A DNA stretch of 64,000 bases from the NCBI RefSeq assembly GCF_016864575.1, contig NZ_CP044125.1, forward strand, positions 372,001 to 436,000, given 5' to 3'. Position 1 is the first letter of the stretch. Each line of letters opens with the position of its first letter. A model generated the notes under the pieces. It searched no databases and was not told where the DNA came from. It saw nothing but the letters and a program-made list of their open reading frames with translations. The position numbers and the translations under genes were made by a program. The stretch is from Rhizobium sp. BG4 (GTDB lineage Bacteria > Pseudomonadota > Alphaproteobacteria > Rhizobiales > Rhizobiaceae). Positions 43,655 through 51,912 of the stretch are shown piece by piece.

Positions 43655-43945
43655 ATGATCGAAGTTCGCCAGACTGCCTTGTTCGGGAAATGGCTCGGCG
43701 AGCTTCGGGACGCGCATGCCCGCATCCGCATCGTCACACGCATCCGTCGCCTGGAACTCGGCAATCCCGGTGATGTCAAACCGGTCGGCGGTGGCGTCAG
43801 CGAGATACGCATCGACTACGGACCTGGATACCGCGTCTATTTCACCCGTGTTGGCGACGCGATCGTCATTCTCTTGTGCGGCGGGGACAAATCCTCGCAA
43901 AGCCGAGACATTGCCCAGGCCAAGCAATTGGCGAAGGAGATCTAA
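43655..43945 (+). CDS. RelE/ParE-family toxin (HigB-like, addiction module killer)
   Basis: A 96-residue toxin of the phage-derived Gp49/HigB-like addiction module family. Conserved parts are FGKWLGELRDAHARIRIVTRI, GDVKPVGGGVSEIRIDYGPGYRVYF and VILLCGGDKSSQSRDIAQAK. I chose ATG 43655; the upstream GTG at 43637 lies inside the promoter. The transcript is probably leaderless. Such toxins usually cleave translated mRNA. The antitoxin follows after one base. Confidence 0.9.
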   Translation: MIEVRQTALFGKWLGELRDAHARIRIVTRIRRLELGNPGDVKPVGGGVSEIRIDYGPGYRVYFTRVGDAIVILLCGGDKSSQSRDIAQAKQLAKEI

Positions 43946-43946
43946 G

Positions 43947-44246
43947 ATGCCTCTCGAAACCACGCGCTTCGACGTTCAGGATCACCTGAAGACGGAGGAT
44001 GAGCGCATGCTCTATCTCGAAGCGGCGTTCGAAGACGGCGATCCAGCCCTCATTGCCCACGCCCTCGGAGACGTCGCTCGCGCCGCAGGCATGAGCGCGG
44101 TCGCCAAGGAGGCGGGCGTCACCCGCGAGGCGCTCTACAAATCGCTGAGCGAAACCGGAGATCCGCGGCTTTCGACATTCTTCGGCGTGATCAAGGCCCT
44201 TGGCCTGAAAGTCTCGATCTCGCCTGCTGATGCGGATGCCGCCTGA
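43947..44246 (+). CDS. HigA-like addiction module antidote protein
   Basis: A 99-residue antitoxin with a Cro/C1-like HTH. RFDVQDHLKTEDERMLYLEAAFEDGD is the family N-terminus, and the HTH is MSAVAKEAGVTREALYKSLSE, followed by GDPRLSTFFGVIKALGLKVS. It should bind its partner toxin and the palindrome over the promoter. The order toxin-antitoxin and the 1-base gap support a single transcript. It belongs to a different subfamily from the higA at 40437. Confidence 0.9.
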   Translation: MPLETTRFDVQDHLKTEDERMLYLEAAFEDGDPALIAHALGDVARAAGMSAVAKEAGVTREALYKSLSETGDPRLSTFFGVIKALGLKVSISPADADAA

Positions 44247-44249
44247 CGC

Positions 44250-44633
44250 CTATTCCTCCTTGTGAAAGAAGGCCTCAAGCCGGTAGCCATCGGGGTCGAT
44301 GATGAAGGCGGCGTAGTAGAACTGGCCGTAATCCGGGCGGATGCCGGGAGGTCCGTTGTCTTCGCCGCCATTGGCAATGCCGGCGGCGTGGAAGGCGTTG
44401 ACGGATTCTTCGCTGGGCGCGGTGAAGCAGAAGTGCAGACCAGATCGCCGGTCGGCCGGGACCGGGCGCTCGACCTGGCTCACCCAGAAGGCCGGGCCAT
44501 CGGCACCGTAGCCGACCGTTCCGTCGAAATTCGACAGCCGCTCATAGCCGAGCGGCGCAAGCAGCGCATCATAGAAGCGGCGTGAGCGCTCCAGATCCTT
44601 CACCCCAATCGATACGTGATCGAACATGCCCAT
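44250..44633 (-). CDS. VOC family protein (glyoxalase/bleomycin-resistance fold)
   Basis: A 127-residue VOC protein. The ATG at 44633 has AGGAGG about 6 bases upstream and is preferred over the longer frame to 44753. MFDHVSIGVKDLERSRRFYDA and GRYFAAFI-type segments appear, here as YGQFYYAAFIIDPDGYRLEAF with the final metal-binding glutamate. The first motif supplies a histidine. The substrate is unknown. It converges with the antitoxin gene, leaving 3 bases between them. Confidence 0.85.
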   Translation of the reverse strand: MGMFDHVSIGVKDLERSRRFYDALLAPLGYERLSNFDGTVGYGADGPAFWVSQVERPVPADRRSGLHFCFTAPSEESVNAFHAAGIANGGEDNGPPGIRPDYGQFYYAAFIIDPDGYRLEAFFHKEE

Positions 44634-44895
44634 GGGCGCCTCCTTGTCCGTTTCCGCAAACTTCATGGAAGCGATTGCCGAAGTCAACGCGGCATTCGGC
44701 AGCCCTGGCTTGCCCGATAAGGGACCGGCTGTTAAACCGGACGAGGTTTTCAACCGGACAAGACAGGACCTGACATGGGAGCCACCCCGTCCGCAGACAG
44801 ATAGGCCGCAGCGACCCTTGATGTTGTTGCGGCGTCTGTCCCGTCAATCCAGACCGATGAGAAGGCAGATCGCCGTCGAATGAACGTTCGAACGG

Positions 44896-46083
44896 ATGAA
44901 GACCCATGCCTTTTCGAAACAGAGACTGGACATACCCCTCCCCGTGGCGATGCTTCTGCTTGCGCCCTTCGATATCCTGGCTTCGCTTGCCATGGATATC
45001 TATCTGCCCATCGTGCCCCAGATGCCGGCAGCGCTCGGCACATCGGCCACCGTCATCCAGCTGACGCTCAGCCTCTACATGCTGATGCTCGGCGCCGGAC
45101 AGCTGCTGTTCGGCCCGCTCTCGGACCGTATCGGCAGACGGCCCGTGCTGCTCGGCGGCGCGCTGCTCTTTGCCGGTTCGTCGCTGATACTGGCCGCCAC
45201 CTCCTCCGCGCCGCTCTTCGTCGTCTTCAGGCTGCTGCAGGCGGCGGGAGCATCGGCGGCGCTGGTCGCGACATTCGCCACTGTGCGGGACGTCTATGCG
45301 GCGCGGCCTGAAGGCGCCGTCATTTATAGCCTGCTCGGCGCCATCCTCTCCTTCGTCCCGGCTCTCGGGCCGATTGCCGGTGCGCTGATCGCCGGTCATT
45401 TCGGATGGCGGGCGATCTTCATCCTGCTTGGCGCGCTGATGCTGACGGCGATGATCGCGGCCCTCGCACGATGGCACGAGACCCGGCCGGAGACGGCGGC
45501 TGGCGCGGCAATCGGCATCGGTACGATCCTCAGAAGCGGTGCCTTCTGGACCTATACGATCGGCTTCAGCGCGGCGATGGGGTCGTTCTTCGTGTTCTTC
45601 TCCACCGCGCCCCGCGTGCTGATCGAAAGGGCCGGTTTCTCGCAGATGGCTTTCAGCCTCTCGTTTGCGACATCGGCGATGGTGATGATCGTTGCCGCCC
45701 GCTTTGCCGGGCGCTTCGTCAAGCGCTGGGGAACAGCGGGCAGCCTGGCGCGGGGCATGGGGCTGCTCATTCTCGGCGCGATGCTGCTCGGCTTCGGCGA
45801 ACTCTTTCTCGCGCCGTCTTTCGTCAGCTTCATCCTGCCGATGTGGATCATCTCGCTCGGCATCGTCCTGACGACGGCGGTGACGGCGAATGGGGCGCTG
45901 GCCGATTTCGGCGACAGGGCGGGCACGGCGGTGGCGCTCTATTTCTGCATCCAGAGCCTGATCGTCGCCTGCGCCGGGACGGGATTCGTGCTCGTTCTCG
46001 GCGGCGATACGGCCTGGCCGCTTGCGGGCTTCTGCACCGTCTCGGCTGCGGTGACGCTGCTGGCACTCCGGCGCCGCAGGTAA
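44896..46083 (+). CDS. MFS drug exporter of the CmlA/FloR (Bcr/CflA) family
   Basis: A 395-residue transporter with twelve hydrophobic helices. The N-terminal half closely follows the CmlA/FloR pattern as I recall it: APFDILASLAMDIYLPIVPQ, GAGQLLFGPLSDRIGRRPV and ASAALVATFATVRDVYA. These proteins export chloramphenicol or florfenicol by proton antiport. Chromosomal relatives in soil bacteria may export other compounds, so resistance is not shown. No translational attenuator like that of cmlA was recognised upstream. Confidence 0.85.
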   Translation: MKTHAFSKQRLDIPLPVAMLLLAPFDILASLAMDIYLPIVPQMPAALGTSATVIQLTLSLYMLMLGAGQLLFGPLSDRIGRRPVLLGGALLFAGSSLILAATSSAPLFVVFRLLQAAGASAALVATFATVRDVYAARPEGAVIYSLLGAILSFVPALGPIAGALIAGHFGWRAIFILLGALMLTAMIAALARWHETRPETAAGAAIGIGTILRSGAFWTYTIGFSAAMGSFFVFFSTAPRVLIERAGFSQMAFSLSFATSAMVMIVAARFAGRFVKRWGTAGSLARGMGLLILGAMLLGFGELFLAPSFVSFILPMWIISLGIVLTTAVTANGALADFGDRAGTAVALYFCIQSLIVACAGTGFVLVLGGDTAWPLAGFCTVSAAVTLLALRRRR

Positions 46084-46173
46084 GAGACGACGCGATGGCG
46101 GCGGCCCGCCTGCCGCCATCGCTTGCAATCAGCAGCATCCTCGCCTAGGCCTGTCTTCCGAAGAGGAATTGCC

Positions 46174-46536
46174 ATGTCTAGCCAGCCCTCACCCTTCGCT
46201 GAAACGCCAGAGCCGCCCTATTACGTCGTGACCTTTTCGTCGACGCGAACCGAGGGCGATCATGGTTATGGCGCCATGGCCGACCGGATGGCCGAGCTTG
46301 CGTTGCAGCAGCCGGGCTGTCTTGGCGCCGAGAGCGCCCGCGATGCCGGCGGCTTCGGCATCACCAATTCCTATTGGGCCGATGAGGAGAGCCTGAAGGC
46401 CTGGAAGCAGGTCGCGAGCCATCTTGCCGCCCAGCGCATCGGCCGCGACCGCTGGTACAAGCAATACAAGGTTCGCATTGCGCGGGTAGAACGGGCCTAT
46501 GAATTCACCGCCCCGGATGACGGCGAGCAAGCCTGA
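46174..46536 (+). CDS. antibiotic biosynthesis monooxygenase-like protein, copy 1
   Basis: A 120-residue protein of the ABM (ferredoxin-like, dimeric alpha-beta barrel) type. YYVVTFSSTRTEGDHGYGAMADRM, LALQQPGCLGAESARDAGGF and GITNSYWADEESLKAWKQV are the family segments. GAGGAA lies 7 bases before the ATG. Homologues are often annotated as antibiotic biosynthesis monooxygenases, but many have unknown activity. It is one of two tandem copies; copy 2 lies 84 bases downstream. Confidence 0.8.
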   Translation: MSSQPSPFAETPEPPYYVVTFSSTRTEGDHGYGAMADRMAELALQQPGCLGAESARDAGGFGITNSYWADEESLKAWKQVASHLAAQRIGRDRWYKQYKVRIARVERAYEFTAPDDGEQA

Positions 46537-46620
46537 GATCGGCGGACAGCCGTCGCTCGGAGCCTTCGCTTGCAATCGGCGGCATCCTCGCCTAGGCCTT
46601 TCTTCCGAAGAGGAATTGCC

Positions 46621-46983
46621 ATGTCCAGCCAGCCCTCACCCTTCGCAGAGACTCCGGAGCCGCCTTATTTCGTGGTGACCTTTTCGTCGCAGCGCACGGG
46701 CGAGGAAAGCGGCTATCTGGAAATGGGCGGCGCGATGGTGGAACTCGCGCAACAGCAGCCCGGCTATCTCGGTTTCGAAAGCGCTCGGACCGCCAGCGGC
46801 TTCGGCATCATCAATTCCTACTGGAAGGACGAGGCGAGCATTCTCGCCTGGAAAGCGGTCGTCGACCATGTCGAGGCGCAGCGCCGCGGCCGGTCCGACT
46901 GGTATTCACGCTATGAAATTCGCGTCGCGCTGGTGCAGCGCGCCTATGGCTTCGACAAGACTGCCGCGACAAAGGGAGATTAA
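46621..46983 (+). CDS. antibiotic biosynthesis monooxygenase-like protein, copy 2
   Basis: A 120-residue paralogue of the gene at 46174. The first 25 residues are nearly the same (SSQPSPFAETPEPPYFVVTF), while the middle and C-terminal parts differ at many positions (LEMGGAMVELAQQQPGYLGF). YWKDEASILAWKAVVDHVEAQ retains the tryptophan and histidine pattern of the fold. It ends one base before the agmatinase start region and likely shares its transcript. Confidence 0.8.
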   Translation: MSSQPSPFAETPEPPYFVVTFSSQRTGEESGYLEMGGAMVELAQQQPGYLGFESARTASGFGIINSYWKDEASILAWKAVVDHVEAQRRGRSDWYSRYEIRVALVQRAYGFDKTAATKGD

Positions 46984-46984
46984 C

Positions 46985-47938
46985 TTGGCCAATAAGACCA
47001 TCGACCACGCCTTTACGGCTAAGAGCCTAACCTCTGCCGCCAGCGACCCGACATTTGCGGGCGCGCTCTCCTTCATGCGCCGCCGCTTCACCAAGGACCT
47101 GAAGGGCGTCGATGTTGCCGTCTGGGGCGTGCCCTTCGATGCCGCGGTCTCCAATCGGCCGGGCACGCGGTTCGGGCCGCAGGCGATCCGCCGGGCATCG
47201 GCGATCTTCGACAATGATCCGCAATATCCGTTCAACCGCGATCTCTTCGCCGACATGGCGGTCATCGATTACGGCGATTGCCTGCTCGACTACGGCAATC
47301 ACCAGGAGACCCCCGCAGCGATCGAGCGTCAGGCGACCACGATCCTCGACAGCGGCGCCTTCATGCTGACGCTCGGCGGCGACCATTACGTCACCTGGCC
47401 GATCCTCAAGGCGCATGCCGCCAAGCACGGGCCGCTGGCGCTGGTGCAGTTCGACGCGCATCAGGATACCTGGCTCGACGACGCCGGGCGCATCGACCAC
47501 GGCTCCTTCGTGGCGCGCGCCGTGCGTGACGGCATCATCGACCCGGACCGCTCGATCCAGATCGGCATCCGCACCCATGCGCCTGACGATTGCGGCATCC
47601 AGATCCTCTACGGCCATCAGGTCGAGGAGATGAGTGCGGGCGAGATCGCCTCGACGATCATCTCGCATACGAAGGGCGCACCGGCTTACCTGACCTTCGA
47701 CATCGACTGCCTCGATCCGGCCTTTGCGCCGGGTACCGGCACGCCGGTCGCCGGCGGCCCGTCGAGCGCCAAGATCCTGTCGGTTCTGCAGCGGCTGCAT
47801 CAGCTCGATATCCGGGGCGCCGACGTCGTCGAGGTCTCGCCGCCCTATGATCACGCCGACGTCACCGCCATTGCGGGGGCGACGGTCGCGATGTATATGC
47901 TGGGCCTTCACGCCGAAAGGCGCGCGGCCGCCAAGTGA
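46985..47938 (+). CDS. speB: agmatinase
   Basis: A 317-residue ureohydrolase. I chose TTG 46985 because AAAGGGA lies 7 bases upstream and the length then matches agmatinases; the longer frame overlaps the previous gene. The two Mn-binding motifs are FDAHQDTW and FDIDCLDPAFAPGTGTP, and the third is LTLGGDHYVTWP. The reaction is agmatine to putrescine and urea in polyamine synthesis. Guanidinobutyrase or formimidoylglutamase activity cannot be excluded, since this family is hard to separate by sequence. Confidence 0.85.
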   Translation: MANKTIDHAFTAKSLTSAASDPTFAGALSFMRRRFTKDLKGVDVAVWGVPFDAAVSNRPGTRFGPQAIRRASAIFDNDPQYPFNRDLFADMAVIDYGDCLLDYGNHQETPAAIERQATTILDSGAFMLTLGGDHYVTWPILKAHAAKHGPLALVQFDAHQDTWLDDAGRIDHGSFVARAVRDGIIDPDRSIQIGIRTHAPDDCGIQILYGHQVEEMSAGEIASTIISHTKGAPAYLTFDIDCLDPAFAPGTGTPVAGGPSSAKILSVLQRLHQLDIRGADVVEVSPPYDHADVTAIAGATVAMYMLGLHAERRAAAK

Positions 47939-48018
47939 CGGCTGTTATCAAACTGATTCAACTTCATGGCAAACTGATTCCGAAAGAACCCGGAACCTAT
48001 TGAAAGCGCAGGATTATC

Positions 48019-48942
48019 ATGGCAGCGAAGATATTCATCGATGGCGAAGCTGGTACGACGGGTCTGCAGATCCGTGAGCGCCTGGCTGGCCGCCGCGATA
48101 TCGAGCTGCTGTCGATCCCGGCCGAAAGCCGCAAGGACAAGGCCGTTCGCGCCGAGCTTCTGAACAAGGCCGACGTCGCCATCCTTTGCCTGCCTGACGA
48201 TGCGGCCAAGGAAAGCGTCAGCCTGATCGAGAACGACACCACCAAGGTGATTGACGCCTCGACGGCGCATCGCGTCGCCGAAGGCTGGGCCTATGGCTTT
48301 GCCGAACTCAGCAAGGATCAGGCCGGCGTCATCGCCTCTGCCAAGCGCGTCGCCAATCCGGGCTGCTGGCCGCAGGGCCCCATTGCGACGCTGCGTCCGC
48401 TGATCGAAGGCGGCCTGCTGCCTGCCGATTTCCCGGTGACCGTCAACGGCATCTCGGGCTATAGCGGCGGCGGCCGGACGATGATCGAGGACTATGTCGC
48501 CAAGGGCGAGGATGCGCCTGAGTACATGCCCTACGGCCTTGGCTTCAAGCACAAGCACCTGCCGGAACTGCAGCACTATGCCAAGCTCGGCCGCGTGCCG
48601 TTCTTCCAGCCTGTCGTCGGCAATTTCGCGCAGGGCATGGTCGTCACCGTGCCGCTGCAGCTGTCGCACCTGCCGAAGGTGCCGACCGGTGCTGAAATCC
48701 ATGCCGCGATCGCCGATTATTTCGCCGGCATCAAGGGCGTCGTCGAAGTCGCGCCGTTCGAGAGCACCGAGCGCACCCCCGATCTCAACCCCGAGATCTA
48801 CAACGACACCAACCGCATGCGCCTGCACGTCTTCGCCAACGACGCGAACGCGCAGGCCCTGCTGGTCGCCGTCTACGACAATCTCGGCAAGGGTGCCTCG
48901 GGTGCCGCCGTCCAGAACATGGACCTGATGATCGGCGCCTAA
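48019..48942 (+). CDS. argC: N-acetyl-gamma-glutamyl-phosphate reductase, type 2
   Basis: A 307-residue dehydrogenase of arginine biosynthesis that reduces N-acetylglutamyl phosphate with NADPH. The short form (about 310 residues) is the class 2 ArgC common in Alphaproteobacteria. FIDGEAGTTGLQIRERLAG is the nucleotide-binding start. The catalytic cysteine is in RVANPGCWPQGPIA, and GISGYSGGGR is the substrate loop. In rhizobia argC often follows rpsI and precedes or follows speB; here speB and argC are adjacent on the plus strand, as expected. Confidence 0.96.
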   Translation: MAAKIFIDGEAGTTGLQIRERLAGRRDIELLSIPAESRKDKAVRAELLNKADVAILCLPDDAAKESVSLIENDTTKVIDASTAHRVAEGWAYGFAELSKDQAGVIASAKRVANPGCWPQGPIATLRPLIEGGLLPADFPVTVNGISGYSGGGRTMIEDYVAKGEDAPEYMPYGLGFKHKHLPELQHYAKLGRVPFFQPVVGNFAQGMVVTVPLQLSHLPKVPTGAEIHAAIADYFAGIKGVVEVAPFESTERTPDLNPEIYNDTNRMRLHVFANDANAQALLVAVYDNLGKGASGAAVQNMDLMIGA

Positions 48943-49008
48943 GCGCCACGCCTGATTTCCGGTGGCTGCATCCATGCGGCCGCCGGCAGCCCACTTCCGC
49001 AGGCAATC

Positions 49009-49800
49009 ATGTCCGCCTCCCTCTCCTTCGACAGTTTCTCGTCCTGGCTCGTGTCAGCGCTTCCCGATCACGGCGTCCCTGCCCTGATCGCCTTCGCTCT
49101 GATCGCCGGGCTTGCCCGCGGCTTCTCCGGGTTCGGGGCGGCGCTGATCTTCATTCCGCTTGGCGGCGCGATCGTCGGCCCGAAGCTGATCTCGCCGGTG
49201 CTGCTGGTCATCGATGGATTGGCGACGCTCGGGATGATCCCGGATGCCTGGCGCAATTCGAACCGGCGTGAGGTCTTCGTGATGATTGCGGGGGCGGCGC
49301 TCGGCGTTCCCGCAGGAACGGCAGTGCTGACGCTGATGGATCCGTTGCTGCTGCGCTGGATGATCTGTGCCGTGGCGATCTGCCTGCTGGCGCTCTTGGT
49401 TTCCGGCTGGCGCTACCACGGCGAGCCGTCTGCGCCGCTGAGCTCAGGCGTCGGTCTGCTGGCCGGGTTGTTCAGTGGAGCCGCCCAGCTCGGTGGACCG
49501 CCGGTGGTTGCCTATTGGCTCGGCGGCAAGAGCGACTTTCAGCGCGTGCGCGCCAACGTGATCTTCTACTTCTCGATCTCCACGATCTTCAGCACGATCA
49601 GCTATTATGTCGGCGGCCTCTTCGTTCAGGCCGTCTTCGCGCTGACGATCGTCATTCTCCCAGCCTATGCGGTCGGGCTCTACGGAGGCTCGAAGCTGTT
49701 CGGGCTGGCGAAGGAAAGTACCTTCCGCCTGATCTGCTATCTCCTGATCGGAGCCTCCGCGATATTCGGTCTGCCCGTCCTCGACGGCATCCTTCGTTAG
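49009..49800 (+). CDS. TauE/SafE family sulfite or sulfoacetate exporter
   Basis: A 263-residue inner-membrane protein with seven to eight hydrophobic helices. ALIAGLARGFSGFGAALIFIPLGGAIVGPK contains the TauE repeat signature near the N-terminus, and the second repeat is LLAGLFSGAAQLGGPPVVAYWLGG. Such proteins move organosulfonates, sulfite or other anions. The substrate is not predictable here. Its stop overlaps the convergent DoxX stop by 4 bases. Confidence 0.88.
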   Translation: MSASLSFDSFSSWLVSALPDHGVPALIAFALIAGLARGFSGFGAALIFIPLGGAIVGPKLISPVLLVIDGLATLGMIPDAWRNSNRREVFVMIAGAALGVPAGTAVLTLMDPLLLRWMICAVAICLLALLVSGWRYHGEPSAPLSSGVGLLAGLFSGAAQLGGPPVVAYWLGGKSDFQRVRANVIFYFSISTIFSTISYYVGGLFVQAVFALTIVILPAYAVGLYGGSKLFGLAKESTFRLICYLLIGASAIFGLPVLDGILR

Positions 49801-50204
49801 GCGGGCTGGCGCAGCAGGCCCATCTTGACGCTGAGCTTCTCGCCCGGGCCATGCGCAAAAGCAAAGAGCAGGCCGGCCAGGAAGGTGAAGTGATCGACGA
49901 AGAAGCCGAACTCGGCCTGATTACCTTCCCAGCGGTTCGGACCGTGGAAAGCGAAAGCGAGGAAAATCACGTAGACGCCGGCAAGCAGCGCCGCTTCGCT
50001 GAAGAAGGCGCCGGTGAGGAAGGCTACCGCCAGACCGACTTCGAAGAAGGCCGCCACCCAGGCGAGGAACAGCGGGAACGGAAATCCTGCGGCGGCGATG
50101 TAGCCCGCGGTTGCGCCCATATCCATGAACTTGAAGCTCGTCGCCATCAGGAACATCGCACCGAAGATCAGTCTTGCGGCGAGAATTGCTATTGTCTTTG
50201 CCAT
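49797..50204 (-). CDS. DoxX family membrane protein
   Basis: A 135-residue protein with four hydrophobic helices. I chose ATG 50204, giving MAKTIAILAARLIFGAMFLM, because AGGG lies about 5 bases upstream. FMATSFKFMDM-like and YIAAAGFPFPLFLAWVAAFFEV segments are the DoxX pattern, and FGFFVDHFTFLAGLLFAFA forms the last helix. DoxX-type proteins are associated with redox or thiol-stress membrane complexes in some bacteria, but the role here is unknown. Confidence 0.83.
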   Translation of the reverse strand: MAKTIAILAARLIFGAMFLMATSFKFMDMGATAGYIAAAGFPFPLFLAWVAAFFEVGLAVAFLTGAFFSEAALLAGVYVIFLAFAFHGPNRWEGNQAEFGFFVDHFTFLAGLLFAFAHGPGEKLSVKMGLLRQPA

Positions 50205-50363
50205 TGTCCTACCCTCTTTCGTGGCCGCAGCCATTGTGGAACCATGTCACAAGGACGGGTGGCAGGCAGCATTGCCGACAGGGGCGCGATATTTTTCTCA
50301 CGGCATCAAAAAGCCGCGGCGCATGGCACCGCGGCTTGAAGAATTCGGGAATGTGTCGGCGCG

Positions 50364-51467
50364 TCAGCTGCGCTCGGCAATCACCGTCTGGCGGGTGAAT
50401 TCGCCGTAGTAACCCCGCCAGTTGGCGACGGCGAAGCCGAAGACGACGAGTGCGCCGCCCTGATGCAGCAGGCCCCAGTGCAGCGGCACATGCAGCAGCA
50501 GCGTGGTGATGCCGATCGCCGCCTGGATGGTTACCAGCGCGAAGAGCACGACCGCGCGGCGGGCATGGGTGGTCTTCGGCGCAGCGCGCAGCGCCATGAT
50601 CATGTTGATCAGCGTCAGCGCGAAGAGCGTATAAGCGCCGATACGGTGGATGAACTGCACCGTCTTCGGGTTCTCGAAGAAATTGATCCAGGCCGGCTGC
50701 TGGATCAGCAGGTCGCCGGGAACGACAGAGCCATCCATCAGCGGCCAGGTATTGTAGGTGAAACCTGCATCGAGACCGGCCACGAGCGCGCCGAGATAGA
50801 TCTGGAACAACGAGAAGATGGCGATAACAGCGGCCCAGGTCTTCGAGCTCGAGGTCGGCGGCGCCTCATTGGAATGCGGCGAGAGACCGCGCATGATCCA
50901 CATGCACGAGGCAAAGATCAGGCAGGCCATGACGAGGTGGGTCGCCAGGCGGTACTGGCTGACATCGGTGCGCACCGCAAGACCAGACGAGACCATCCAC
51001 CAGCCGATGAAGCCCTGGAGACCGCCGAGCGCCAGAATGCCCGCCAGCGGCCAGCGCAGGCGGCGCTCGACCTTGCCGGTGACCCAGAAATAGAGGAGCG
51101 GCAGCGCGAAAATGACGCCGATGCCGCGGGCGATCAGGCGGTGCGCCCACTCCCACCAGAAGATGCCCTTGAACTCCTCGACCGTCATGTCGCTGTTTAA
51201 CTGCTGGAACTCGGGAATGCGCTGGTAGAGCTTGAATTCCTCGTCCCATTCGGCCGCGTTCAGCGGCGGGATGACGCCGTGGATCGGCTTCCATTCGGTG
51301 ATCGACAGGCCCGAATTGGTGAGACGCGTCGCGCCGCCGACAAGCACCAGACAGAAGAGCGCAAGCAGCACGAAACCCAGCCAGATGCGAATGGCGCGGC
51401 GGTTGCGGTCCTGCTTGCGGACTTCGCCCCGGATTGCATGCTCGGTGGTGATATCTGCGACGGCCAT
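50364..51467 (-). CDS. ctaA: haem A synthase (COX15/CtaA)
   Basis: A 367-residue inner-membrane enzyme with eight hydrophobic helices, the long form of Alphaproteobacteria and mitochondria. It oxidises haem O to haem A for cytochrome aa3 oxidases. Haem-ligating histidines are visible in FWWEWAHRLIARGIG, QYRLATHLVMA, VQFIHRIGAYTLF and HWGLLHQGGAL. LVGGATRLTNSGLSITEWKP is the signature loop. The gene is monocistronic. Its start region is divergent from the DUF2842 gene. Confidence 0.95.
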   Translation of the reverse strand: MAVADITTEHAIRGEVRKQDRNRRAIRIWLGFVLLALFCLVLVGGATRLTNSGLSITEWKPIHGVIPPLNAAEWDEEFKLYQRIPEFQQLNSDMTVEEFKGIFWWEWAHRLIARGIGVIFALPLLYFWVTGKVERRLRWPLAGILALGGLQGFIGWWMVSSGLAVRTDVSQYRLATHLVMACLIFASCMWIMRGLSPHSNEAPPTSSSKTWAAVIAIFSLFQIYLGALVAGLDAGFTYNTWPLMDGSVVPGDLLIQQPAWINFFENPKTVQFIHRIGAYTLFALTLINMIMALRAAPKTTHARRAVVLFALVTIQAAIGITTLLLHVPLHWGLLHQGGALVVFGFAVANWRGYYGEFTRQTVIAERS

Positions 51468-51583
51468 GATTGCTCCTTGTTATCGGCAGTTGATTTGCCC
51501 TAGCGGCTCATGCAAAACAAGCCCCGAACCTTTGCGGCATGCCGTCGCGCTGGTTCCATCCTGCAATCCGGAAGCCAAGACTG

Positions 51584-51793
51584 ATGCCCGTTCGCCTGCG
51601 CAAATTCATCGGCACGATCCTGATCATCATCCTCGTGCTCGGCTATGCGCTGATCGCGAACACGATCGCGGTGGCGACGCTGGGCGAAGCTCCCTGGTGG
51701 GGCCATCTCCTCTATTTCGCGCTGACCGGCCTGATCTGGATCCTGCCCGCAATGCTGATCATCAAGTGGATGGCAGGCCCGAAGCAGCAATAG
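51584..51793 (+). CDS. DUF2842 family small membrane protein
   Basis: A 69-residue protein with two transmembrane helices (KFIGTILIIILVLGYALIA and LLYFALTGLIWILPAMLI). I chose ATG 51584, giving MPVRLRKFIG; the open frame to 51539 adds an unrelated segment. The family is almost confined to Alphaproteobacteria and is often found near ctaA or other respiratory genes. Its function is unknown. Confidence 0.85.
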   Translation: MPVRLRKFIGTILIIILVLGYALIANTIAVATLGEAPWWGHLLYFALTGLIWILPAMLIIKWMAGPKQQ

Positions 51794-51912
51794 GCATTAA
51801 CAGGCAGATAACCCTGATCTGCGGAAAACCCGCCTGTTTGGCTTGCGTTTAAACCCTCTCTAGGCCTTGGCCGCTATATCTTCCGGTACGCAATCTTGAC
51901 CGGAGATCTCCC

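Larger units (their letters stand above)
46121..47014 (+). repeat. tandem duplication of a ~447-bp unit
   Basis: Copy 1 starts at 46121 and copy 2 at 46568, an offset of 447 bases. The copies are nearly identical over the 53 bases before each ATG and the first ~75 coding bases, and diverge steadily afterwards. Each copy carries one complete gene. Confidence 0.85.

Noticed and set aside
44569..46128. A 519-codon minus-strand frame opposite the MFS exporter
   Set aside because: It is very rich in R, E, H and Q with no hydrophobic core, typical of an antisense frame of a membrane protein gene.
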